Shown here piece after piece: positions 24,401 to 36,400 of a stretch of 64,000 nt of DNA (positions are counted from its first letter, which is position 1; every line of letters starts with the position of its first letter). The stretch lies in NCBI RefSeq assembly GCF_018320785.1, contig NW_024571691.1:62001-126000 (forward strand), in the 5' to 3' direction. The notes under the pieces were generated by a model. That model saw only the letters and a list, made by a program, of their open reading frames with translations, was not told the origin of the DNA and searched no databases. This stretch comes from Cheilinus undulatus (Eukaryota; Chordata; Actinopteri; Labriformes; Labridae). The translations under genes were made by a program, and so were the position numbers.

Positions 24401-27400
24401 CCCTCTGGCCCCCCGGCCTCAGTCTTCGTGTCCCTGTCTTGTGTGTTTCGTTACGGCCGGGAGGATCTGGATGTTCTGGGTCTCCAGTTCAGGAAGGATC
24501 TGTATGTCCGTACCGTTCAGGTTGTCCCTCCTCTGAAGGAGAACAACAAAACCATGAGCCGTCTGCAGGAGAGGCTGCTGAAGAAGCTGGGAGAGAACGC
24601 GCGGGCCTTCTGCTTCAACGTAAGAGTCTGAGAGACAACACAGACGAAGAGAGACAAACACAGGAAACAAAATAGAATTGTAAAAATAAAAACAGATTTT
24701 TTTTTCTCCTGAACTGTGAGTCAAACATCCAGTGATCATCGAGACATCACCCTCCTCTCTAGTCTCTTTGACGTCATGTTGGCGTCTAACCAGAACGTCG
24801 TTCTATGTCTCCACGTCTTTGTTCCAGATCCCTCAGAACCTTCCATGCTCTGTGACCCTGCAGCCCGGCCCCGAGGATTCTGGAAAGGCATGTGGCGTGG
24901 ACTACGAGCTGAGGGCGTTCTGCGCCAAAACTGCAGACGAGAAGATCCACCAAAGGTTAGAAACAATGTCACAGCAGGGGTAAACACCCGGGAATACCTG
25001 GATGCTAACCTCTGATTATGAGTCTGTTTAAGATCCAAGCATACCTGTACCTGTGTGTTACCATGGCAACTAAAAGAGAGCTCTACTACCTGTTTAAGGG
25101 TGTATTTACACCTGTGGCTCGTTTGCTTTGTTCTTATTCAGGGACAAAACCGATACATTTGTTTCACTTGTCACTTGGCTCGTTTGTGTTCACACGGCAA
25201 AAGTCTCTTGCGGTCCAACGTTTTAAACAAATGCCATGTGCACTCCAATTCATCTCTCACTGGTCAGAAATCTTACCCGGAAGGCGGGGGAGTTTCCTTA
25301 TCTTTATTCATTCAGGTTCTTAACCGCTTTCCATGGGAAAAACAACAGCCATGGAGCATCAGCAGCGTGTGTGGCTAGTTTTTTTTATAGTGTTCATCTG
25401 GATAATGGACCAGTGTTCGCTAAATCAACAAAACATGCATTTTTTTTCAACAGTCAAGACTGCGTATGGAAAATAATGTGCTGATGCACTTGTTAAAACG
25501 AAGACGTGCCGCCTCACGGAGCCACGACTCATTTCGCTCAGATAGATCTAATGCTTTTCTGCCTTCTCTTCTTCTTCTGCTGTTGCTGATTCTTCTTCTC
25601 CTTCTTCTTCTATTGTTTTAACTGAACGGTTGGCAACCAGGCACATTACTGCCCCCACGGCTACAGTGTGTACTACAGCTATGAATCAGGTGTGCCGGTT
25701 TCTGAGGTCATTGTGTTCTCACTGCAAAGGGACCACTACAGGGCTCGAATGGAAGCGAGCCGAGACCACCCTATTTTGGCGATCTCGGCCCGCTTGTTGT
25801 GTCCCGCATCCGAGTGCGATTGCTGTGTTCACATATGTCCAAACGAACCGGACTTTGGGGGGGGGGGTGCTCACTGTTTTGGAACAACTGCCCCAAACGA
25901 GCCAGGTGTGAATACACCCTTAAAGTGTTTGGGTTGTTTTCTGGTACTAAAATTGGTGCTGGGAGTCCCTCAGGGCTTCATGCTGGGTCCTCTATAGTTC
26001 AGGATCTGGTTCTAAAATGTGGTGCTGGTTTGGTTTTTGCAGGAACTCGGTCCACCTGGTGATCAGGAAGGTCCAGTTTGCTCCGGTGAAGCCGGGTCCT
26101 CAGCCGATGGTGGAGACGAGACGTAACTTCCTGATGTCTGACAGGTCTCTGAACCTGGAGGCCTCGCTGGATAAAGAGGTACCAGGAGCAATGAACATGG
26201 CCCCGCCCCATGTCTTTAGTAGGCATTAACACGTGTCTGTTCACCTGCAGCTGTATTATCACGACGAGCCAATCAACGTCAACGTCCAGATCACCAACAA
26301 CTCCTCAAAGATGGTGAAGAGAGTCAAGATCTCCGGTAAGACCACAACCAATAAATTCTTAAGTGATATGTCAGATCTGTTATTGGAGTCAGACTCTGAT
26401 GGAATCATGACCTAATAATCTGGATTATACTGAAAAACACCTGTCAAATACTGATCACAAGGGCTGTCGGGATTATCATAGAAGCTCCGATTAATCAGGT
26501 TAGGACAGAAGATCTGAGACTTATGGCAACAAACTTCATTCAACATACAGTATATGATAGCAAGAACTACAGGCAGTATGAGCCTAACTGCAACCAACTA
26601 GTAAAACTATATGATTAGATGAGATTAAAAACAGAAATTCTGAGATTAATTACAGTTAACCAAAGAGGAACTGAGATTAATGACAGTTAACCACAGAAGA
26701 TCTAAGATTAATTGCAGCGAACCTCAGAAGATCTGTGATTAATGGCAGTTAACCAAAGAAGTTCTGAGATTAATGACAGATAACAACAGAAGGTTTGAGA
26801 TTAATGGCAGTTTACAACAAGAGTTTTGAGATAAATGGTGATTAACCACATAAATTCTGAGATTAATGGCAGTCAACCATAGAAATTCTGAGATAAACTG
26901 TGATTACACAGTTAATCTCCCTGACAGCTCTAATAAACCCTGTAATCTCTGTCTTGTAGATCATCAGTTTGCAGATATCTGCTGATTAATTAAAGATTAA
27001 TCGTTTTTAGCTCTAATAAACCCTGTAATCTCTGTCTTGTAGTTCGTCAGTTTGCAGATATCTGCTGATTAATTAAAGATTAATCGTTTTTAGCTCTAAT
27101 AAACCCTGTAATCTCTGTCTTTTAGTTCGTCAGTTTGCAGATATCTGCTGATTAATTAAAGATTAATCGTTTTTAGCTCTAATAAACCCTGTAATCTCTG
27201 TCTTGTAGTTCGTCAGTTTGCAGATATCTGCTGATTAATTAAAGATTAATCGTTTTTAGCTCTAATAAACCCTGTAATCTCTGTCTTGTAGTTCGTCAGT
27301 TTGCAGATATCTGTCTCTTCTCTACGGCCCAGTATAAATGTACGGTGGCTCAGCTGGAAGCAGAGTGAGTATCAGATCCATTTACTGGTTTAGTGTCTGA

Positions 27401-30400
27401 TTGGAGGAGCTGAATATTAACAAGATGTCTTTAACAAGCTTTAAGCCATCTGTCTTCATACAAACACTTCTGATTTTGTTTCAGGTTTTTCACATACTAA
27501 TTTAGTTAAATTTGATACATCAGGATGTTTGGGGACTTTTTGGTCAGTGGGGATTATTTTCAGGAGGTTTAAAGGGAAGTGAGGGTGGTTTTAGTGTCAT
27601 TCTGAAGAAAAAAAGCATCTTTTTTTTCTTAAAAAAGGGGCCTGAAAACAGGAAATGAATCAACGTGTGGAGCTTCTTTAAATGTTGAAATCAGGCCAGT
27701 TTGGTCTAGAGAGGAGAGATTTTGGTAAAGTGAGGAGTTTTTGGTGAAATGAGGAGATTAGTTAAAATAGAGCCGGTTTATAAAACTCTGATCCTGTTCT
27801 AGGCTCTCTGGTTCTATGGTTAAAATCATGATCAGGATTATTTGAAGCACGACATGACAGGCACTGAACATAAAGACTTTCAAGAATCCATCATTCTAAC
27901 CCTGTGTCTATCTACTGGTTAGACTAAATTATCACATTTTCCCATGATGCTCTGTTCTCCAGACACCAGGTGTGCCCCAGCTCCACCTCCTGTAAGGTGT
28001 ACACGCTGACCCCCAGTCTGGGCTCCAACAGAGAGAAGAGGGGTCTGGCCCTGGATGGACAGTTGAAGCATGAAGACACCAACCTGGCCTCCAGCACCGT
28101 GTAAACACAGCTGTTTCTGACATGAGGGTTAACTCCTCCCCTTCCTGTCCTACCTATGAACGTTCTCTCTTTCTGTCTGCTGTAGAGTCAAAGAAGGAGC
28201 CAGCAAAGAGACCATGGGCATCCTGGTGTCTTACCGAGTCAAAGTCAAACTGGTGGTGTCTCTAGGGGGGTACGTACACAGTGACTACAAATCCAAGATA
28301 AGTCTTAAACCTGTAATAAATCTAACAAAAAAGAATATCCGCAGGCTTTTAGGGTGGATTTATGCGGGAAGAATGCCACCACTGTTCACTTTAGATGTGC
28401 ATTCAGACTGGGTGGGTTGGATGGGGTCCTGTTGGGGGGGTCCTACTGTCGTTGCAAACTTTGCACATTTGGTGCCATTGCTTTTGTTAAAGTTTGACGG
28501 CCCTTGGGGGGTGCTAAGAAGGTCCCTGCTGTGTCTGTGGACAAGCTGGACCTCTATCCATGTTTCTAGTTCTCATGAGCATCCCTGCTGGGTAATAAGG
28601 TACCAGCTGGCAGATCTGTAGTCCATGAGTCCACACGCTATCAGGGATCAGACCTCAACTCTTCAAAGGGAGGATTTTACTGCCCTGAGCTCAGGCTCTC
28701 AGGTTAACCAGAGTTATTTCCATCTGCCACATGTAGTCATTCCAGTCTAACCAGTCCCCCGATAGAGCTTTAGCCTAAATAGTGGATCAGAGTGTCCTTC
28801 ATCAGCATGTTTCTGGCAACATGAGAGAGAAAAGCTGTGAATGAATGAGGCCCAATTAGCCAATAGCAAAGAGGATAGCGGTGCCTCTTAAACAGCTTTC
28901 CTCCCTCATAAACAACCTGATAAACTATCAAAAAAAAAAAAAAACGCTAGAGAGGGGCTGGTAAGACTGGAATGTAAACTGGAGGCCTACATTGGGCTGC
29001 AGTAAAAGGCAGAAATGAAATATGTTATACCCTTTAATGACATCATCATGAAAGGCAAAGATGGAATGACTGTTAGTTTTCACAAAATCACCAACAAAGG
29101 CAAAATGGAATGTTTCATAAGCTTTCACAAAGTCACCAACAAAGGCAAGGATGGAATGTTGGTAAGCTTTCACAAAATCACCAACAAAGGCAATGATGGA
29201 ATGTTGGTAAGCTTTCACAAAATCACCAACAAAGGCAAGGATGAAATGTTTTATAAGCTTTCACAAAATCACCAACAAAGGCAAGGATGGAATGTTGGTA
29301 AGCTTTCACAAAATCACCAACAAAGGCAAGGATGGAATGTTGGTAAGCTTTCACAAAATCACCAACAAAGGCAAGGATGAAATGTTTTATAAGCTTTCAC
29401 AAAATCACCAACAAAGGCAAGGATGGAATGTGGGTAAGCTTTCACAAAATCACTGACGAAGGCAAGGCTGAAATGTTCTATAAGCTTTGACAACATCACT
29501 AACAAAGGCATGGATGTAATGATTGTAACCTTTTTCAAAATCACCAACAACAGCAAGGATGGAATGTTGGTTAGCTTTGACAACATCGCCAACAAAAGCA
29601 GAGATGGAATGTGGGTAAGCTTTCACAAAATCACCAACAAAGGGTGTGGTTGAACCCAGAAGCAGAGGCGGTAGAGCAGTTTTAACAGTTTTATTGTGCA
29701 CAGGGGAATCCAGAGGTCCAGGGGAATATTAGGCAGTGTAAAGAGAGTGCTGGGGCTGGCGGCTGTGAGCAGGAGTGAGTCACTGGGAGGGAGAAGGAGA
29801 GACACGTTAGAAACCAAGTCAAAAGTCAAACACTAGAAAATTCTCAAAATGTTACTCGTGAATCTGCGAGTGAGGCTCGAGTCGGCGCTACCAACTGGCT
29901 GCAGGTGTGCATTCTCCACAGCACCGGAAGGGGAGGAGGTGAAGGCCTCAGGAAAAGCAAAGTCAAGTTAGTGTCAGTAACAAAGGCTCCGGAAACCAGA
30001 AGTTGCCAAAATAATAGTAGCATTTCAAAGTAAAAACACCACAGCACCCCCCTCTCAATGGATACCTCCTGGCGTCCTGCCAGGCTTGTGAGGGTGCCCA
30101 GCATAGAAGTCGTCGATCAAACTGTCATCTAGGATGAGCTTTCTGGAGATCCATGAACGCTCTTCAGGACCGTACCCCTCCCAGTCCACCAGAAACTGAA
30201 ATCCGCGGCCCCGTGGCCGGACATCCAGGATTTTTGAGACGGTGAAGGCTGGGTGATCATCGATAATACGGGGGGGGTGGAGGGGTGACGGCTGGAGGGC
30301 TCAGGTCACTCGAGGCAACAGGTTTCAGCAGGGACACATGGAACGTGGGATGAATCTTCATAGACTCTGGAAGTTTTAGCTGCACAGCTGAGGGGTTGAT

Positions 30401-33400
30401 GACTTTGACGATCTCGAATGGGCCCACGAAGCGAGGAGTCAATTTCTTGGACTCGGTCTCAAGAGGGAGAACCTGAGAGGAGAGCCAGACTTTCTGACCC
30501 GGGCGATAGTCGGGGGCAGGGATGCGGTGGGCATCAGCCAGTCTTTTATTGTGCTCTGTCATGCGCGCGAGCGCTGCCCGAGCCGTCCTCCAGACCTCCC
30601 TCATGCACCGCAGGTGTTCCTGGACAGACGGGACGGTCACGGACACCTCCTGCTCCGGAAACAGGGGGGGCTGGTAACCGAAGCAGCACATGAAGGGGGA
30701 CATTCTGGTGGCAGAGCAGGTGAGGGAGTTGTGGGCATACTCAACCCAGGGAAGATGCGAGCTCCACGTGACCAGGTGGTGAGCTGCAACACAACGTAAA
30801 GACGCCTCCAGGTTTGATTTGCCTGCTCAAGATACAAACTGGGGTCTGTGGTCCGAGACAAGGTTGCTGGGGATACCATGGATTCTGAAAACGTGTTGAA
30901 CCAGAAGATGAGCGGTCTGCAGGGCTGGGGGGAGCTTGGGGGGTGGGATGTAATGGACACCCTTGGAGAAGTGGTCAACTATGGTGAGTATAACTGTGTT
31001 ACCACTAGAGGGGGGCAGACCGGTGACAAAGTCCAGGGCGATGTGAGACCACGGATGGCTAGGGGTGGATAGGGGGCACAGCAGACCAGCTGGAGGTTGA
31101 TGTGAGGATTTACCTCTGGTACAGACTGAACAAGCAGCCACAAACTCCCGAGTGTCTTTGGCCATGCCTGGCCACTAGAAGCTTTGTTGGAGGAAGTGAA
31201 GGGTTCTCTGAAAACCCGGGTGACACGTGAGCTTAGATGTATGGGCCCACTGGAGCACTGGAGAGCAGACTGAGTCAGGAACATAGAGGCGATGGGGAGG
31301 CCCTATTCCGGGGTCGGGATGGAGTCTTTGGGCGTCCTTCACCTGCTGCTCAATCTCCCACGTAGCTGCTCCGACAACACAGGGAAGGGGGAAGGATAAG
31401 GTCCGGTTCTTCCACCTCTTTAGGTGGAGAGTCAACCCAGGAGAGGGCATCGGGCTTGGTGTTCTGGGAGCCTGGACGGTAGGAGAGGGAGAAGTGGAAC
31501 CAACTGAGAAAAAAGGCCCACCGGGCCTGGCGAGGATTCAGGCGTCGTGCCATGCGCAGGTAAGTGAGGTTTTTGTGATCAGTCCAAATGATGAAGGGGT
31601 GTTGTGTGCCCTCCAACCAGTGCCTCCACTCTTGTAATGCCCACACCATTGCCAGCAACTCTCTATTCCCCACGTCATAATTTCTCTCTGCAGGAGACAA
31701 GCGACGGGAGAAAAAGGCACAAGGATGGAGTCTTTGAGTCTTAGGATCCCTCTGGGATAACACTGCCCCTGCTCCAGTCTCCGAAGCGCCGACCTCCACC
31801 ATGAACTGGAGGGACGAGTCTGGGTGTTTGAGGACCGGGGCTGAGGTAAAGAGAGTCTTGAGCTTGGTGAAGGCCTCTGCTGCCTCTGGAGACCGCCGGT
31901 AGGGGAAGCCTGGTAAGGGGAGCTGCCACTCTGCTATAGTCTCTAATAAACCTTCTATAGAAATTGGCAAAGCCAAGGAATCTCTGGAGCTCCTTGCGAC
32001 TAGAGGGTGTGGGCCAATCAGTGACTGCCTTAATCTTGGCTGGGTCTGGTTGGAGCTGGCCCTGAGCAATGATGAACCCTAGAAAACTGACTGAGGATGA
32101 ATGAAACTCACACTTCTCTGGCTTAACATAGAGCTTATTCTCTAATAGTCTCTGGAGGACAAGGCGGGCATGCTGCTGGTGCTCCTGGAGAGAGCGGGAA
32201 AAGATAAGTATATCGTCTAGATACACAAAAACAAACCGGTTGAGCAAATCTCTCAGAACGTCATTAATGACAGCCTGAAACACTGCAGGGGCATTGGTTA
32301 AACCAAAAGGCATGACTTGCTACTCAAAGTGACCCATAGGGGTCTTAAAGGCTGTCTTCCAATCATCTCCCTCCCTGATCCTGATGAGGTGATAAACGTT
32401 TCTGAGATCTAACTTGGAGAAAATCTGAGCTGAGCAGAGAGGTTTGAAGGAGGGATCTATCAACGGGAGTGAGTATTTGTTCTTAACTGTTATGTCGTTA
32501 AGCCCTCTGAAATCAATACATGGGTGGAGGGTGGAGTCTTTCTTTTTCACAAAAAAGAACCCTGCCCCTAGTGGCGATGAAGAGGGTCGAATGAGGCCTG
32601 TAGCTAGTGAATCGTGGATGTAGGTTTCTGTGGCTACCTTCTCAGGTTCGGACAGGTTGTAGAGATGGCTACTGGGTTGGGAGGCGCTGGGGAGCAAATC
32701 TATCGCACAGTGGTAAGGGCGGTGAGGAGGAAGGGAAACAGCTAGCTCTTTGCTAAACACAGGAGAGAGATCGTGATACTCAGGGGGAACGTTAGACAAA
32801 TCCGGAGGAGAAGGAGTGACTGTGGGGCGATTAATGGTGGGATTGGCTGAGCGAAGACAGTGGGAGTGACAATGAATGCTCCAGTTAGTGATGGTAGCGG
32901 TTTTCCAATTTATCTGGGGGTTATGAAGCTGAAGCCAGGGGAGACCTAGGACTAGGGGTGCATGAGGAGACGGAATGACAAAAAGCTAAATGTCCTCGTG
33001 ATGATTACCAGGAATAAGAAGAGTGAAGGGGGCGGTACGGTGGGTGACTTTGGCGATGATTCTGCCATCTAAGGCCGTGACAGTTTTAGGCGCAGGTAAG
33101 GGTTCTAGGGGGAGCTGAAGCTGTTGAGCTAAATTATCTTGAATAAAGTCATCGTCAGCTCCAGAATCAATGAGAGCCTGAATGGGGAGAGAATTACGTC
33201 CTCATAATACACTGGAGGGAACAGCTATGCGCAGGGGAGGGCTAGAGGAGGAAGAGGTCTGGCTCACCAGTGTGCCCTCGTTCACGAGTGCCTGGTCGTT
33301 TAACGTATGGGGACATTTAGCAAGGTAGTGGCCAGCTTGACCACAGTAGATACAAAGACGCAGGTTAAATCTACACTGACGTTCACTAGTTGTTAGACAA

Positions 33401-36400
33401 GTCCTACCTTACCGCATGGGTTCCTCTGCAGGAGGAGCTAGAGGAACTACAGGAGATCTAGCAGTCACAGGAGGGTTGGACACGGACTGACCTGACGGGG
33501 GAGCCAAAGAACGGGACCTGACGCTTCTCTGCTGACCTCTTTCTCTCTGTCTTTCTCTCAGACGATTATCAACACGAATGGCTAAAGAAATAAGGCCCTC
33601 TAGGGTATCTGGTTCATCTCTGGAGGCTAGTTCATCTTTTAGGTCATCTGAAAGACCTCGTAGAAACACCCCTTTAAGCTCGGTGTCCCCCCACCCACTC
33701 TCCGAAGCCAAATCTATGGAAAACTCAGCTACTGACCTGGAGCCCTGTGAGAGGGAAAACAAACGTTTAGCTGCCTCCTGGCCCTGAAGAGGGTGATCAA
33801 ATATAAGGCACAGTTCACTAGAAAACTCTGAAAATTAAGCTAACACTGGGGATTCCCTATCCCATGTGGAAGTGGCCCAGCGGGAGGCTTTGCCACGTAA
33901 CAAATTAATCACAAAGGCTATCTTGGCTCTATCAGGGTAACTCAAAGGTTGTTGATCCCTATCTCACCTGAAAAGAAATCTGGGGTGGGCACATGGGGTT
34001 CTCTAAAGGGGTGGTGGGAAGGGGAAGGTGAAGGTTCTGCGCGTGGTGGCTGATTACTCACAGGTGCAGGCTCTGGTGGGGGGTGGTGAGGCTGATTGGA
34101 GGAGAGGAGCTGATCTGAGATGCTGGAGACCTGAGTGCTGAGGGTTTGAAGAGATTGCATGATACCTTTGAACATGTTCTCGTGCTGGCCCAGGAATTGT
34201 CCTTGGTGGGTTATGGCGGTTTTGATGGGGTCCGGATCTGCTGGGTCCATTTCTGGCCTGAGTTTTGTGTTGTGTGATTGGGTGTGGTTGAACCCAGAAG
34301 CAGAGGCGGTAGAGCAGTTTTAACAGTTTTATTGTGCACAGGGGAATCCAGACGTCCAGGGGAATATTAGGCAGTGTAAAGAGAGTGCTGGGGCTGGCGG
34401 CTGTGAGCAGGAGTGAGTCACTGGGAGGGAGAAGGAGAGACACGTTAGAAACCAAGTCAAAAGTCAAACACTAGAAAATTCTCAAAATGATACTCGTGAA
34501 TCTGCGAGTGAGGCTCGAGTCGGCGTTACCACTAGGGAAGGTTGGCAAAACTCGGGCGCTGCTGAGAGCTGCAGCCGGTCTTAAGTAGTCCGCGGAGGAT
34601 GATTAACTCTCTGCAGGTGTGCGCTCTCCACAGCACCGGGAGGGGAGGAGATGAAGGCCTCAGGAAAAGCAGAGTCAAGTTAGCGCCAGTAACAAAGGCT
34701 CTGGAAACTGGCAGTAACCAAAATAATAGTAGCATTTCAAAGTAAAAACACCACATTTTGTAGCTTTCACTAAATCACTAACAAAGGCAAGGATGGAATG
34801 TTTGTAAGCTTTGGCGACATCATCAATTTGGGTAATTATGGATTTTTTTAAAAATAAGTCTTGATGACATCATCATTCAAGGTAGGGATGGAGTTAGGGC
34901 TGGGCAGTTGATTGAAAATTAGATGAATTTTTTTGTTTTTGCCGGCTGTAAATTCCAAATAGCAGAAGGGTTACGTTCCTTTAACCTGAAATGTGGATTA
35001 AATACCACACATGAGTTAAATACGAGAATGGTTTAAAAATGATCACTCCCTTCAACAATTCATAATGAATTTCAAAACAAGTCAAAGTCATCAGAATTAC
35101 AATTGTTTTTAAATTGCTCAGCCCTAGATGGAATATTGGTGAAGCTGGGGATGTTGTTTCTCTCCATTTCTTACCAGTTAGTCGGCCATACTTGGCCACT
35201 TTAGAAGAAGAGGGTGGGACTGTAGAGGAGCAAGGGAAACTGAAGGACAGTGAGCCTCAGGGAGAGAGAGAGTTGATACATCTGTGATCTGAGAGTGAAC
35301 CTTAAACAAGTCAATTCAAGACGGTGAGACACGAGGGACTGGAGAGATGTCGCTCATGGAGACCTGGTCCTCAGAGCTGGAGATGTTTGATCCACTGATC
35401 TCTGTTTATTTATCTGTTAGTTTTGTGTGTTATTTGTTAATTTTTTGTTGATATTTTTGGTTTGTGAATATTTTGTGCTTGTGGTTGCAGAGATGTCTCA
35501 GTGGAGCTCCCATTCGTCCTGATGCATCCTAGACCTTCAGACCTGCTGGACTCAAGTCCTCAGTCAGGTACCACAGTCCCAGACCTGGTCCCAGTCCAGA
35601 GACCTGTGAGGATTACACTAGTCATGACTCTGATATTTCTATTCTTGTCTAGTCTCTGCAGAAGCTGCTGCACAAGTCACTGCCAACCTCATCGAGTTTG
35701 ACATGAAGTAAGAAACATAATTTAACCCTTTACTCTCCTGCTGTCCATCACTAACCTGTTATAATTCTCTCAAGTCATTAACCTGTTATAACTCTCTTCA
35801 GTCACTGACCAGTTATAATTCTCTCTATTCGCTGACCTGTTATAATTCTCTCTATTCGCTGACCTGTTATAATTCTCTCTAGTCATTAACCTGTTATAAC
35901 TCTCTTCAGTCACTGACCAGTTATAATTCTCTCTATTCGCTGACCAGTTATAATTCTCTCTATTCTATAACCTGTTATAACTCTTCAGTCACTGACCAGT
36001 TATAATTCTCTCTATTCGCTGACCTGTTATAATTCTCTCTAGTCATTAACCTGTTATAACTCTCTTCAGTCACTGACCAGTTATAATTCTCTCTATTCGC
36101 TGACCTGTTATAATTCTCTCTAGTCATTAACCTGTTATAACTCTCTTCAGTCACTGACCAGTTATAATTCTCTCTATTCGCTGACCTGTTATAATTCTCT
36201 CTATTCGCTGACCTGTTATGATTCTCTCTAGTCACCGACCTGTTATGATTCTCTCTAATCACCGACCTGTTATGATTCTCTCTAGTCACCGACCTGTTAT
36301 AATTCTCTCTAGTGACTGACCTGTTATAACTCTCTTCAGTCACTGACCAGTTATAATTCTCTCTATTCTCTGACCTGTTATAATTCTCTCTAGTCATTAA

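Larger units (their letters stand above)
29645..34755 (-). mobile_element. Ty3/gypsy chromovirus-type LTR retrotransposon (sushi-like), antisense in arrb2 intron 11
   Basis: Two LTRs bound gag-pol on the - strand. Domain order on the coding strand is gag, CCHC knuckle, protease, RT, RNase H, integrase, chromodomain. This order with a C-terminal chromodomain is that of vertebrate chromoviruses. The LTRs differ by a 74-bp deletion and several substitutions. Flanking 5-mers (AAGGG before, TTTTG after) do not match, so there is no recognisable target duplication. The sequence after the 5' LTR on the coding strand begins CCCAATCACA rather than the TGG of a tRNA primer site; self-priming is known for the Tf1/sushi group. 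Confidence 0.93.

Noticed and set aside
25630-26062. Open frames in arrb2 intron 6
   Set aside because: They fall in the MITE with inverted ends and overlap exon 7 out of frame; no splice support.
28214-28621. 135-codon + strand frame
   Set aside because: Begins inside arrb2 exon 11 ([16 protein letters not shown]) and runs past the splice donor at 28270 into intron; only the exon part is real.
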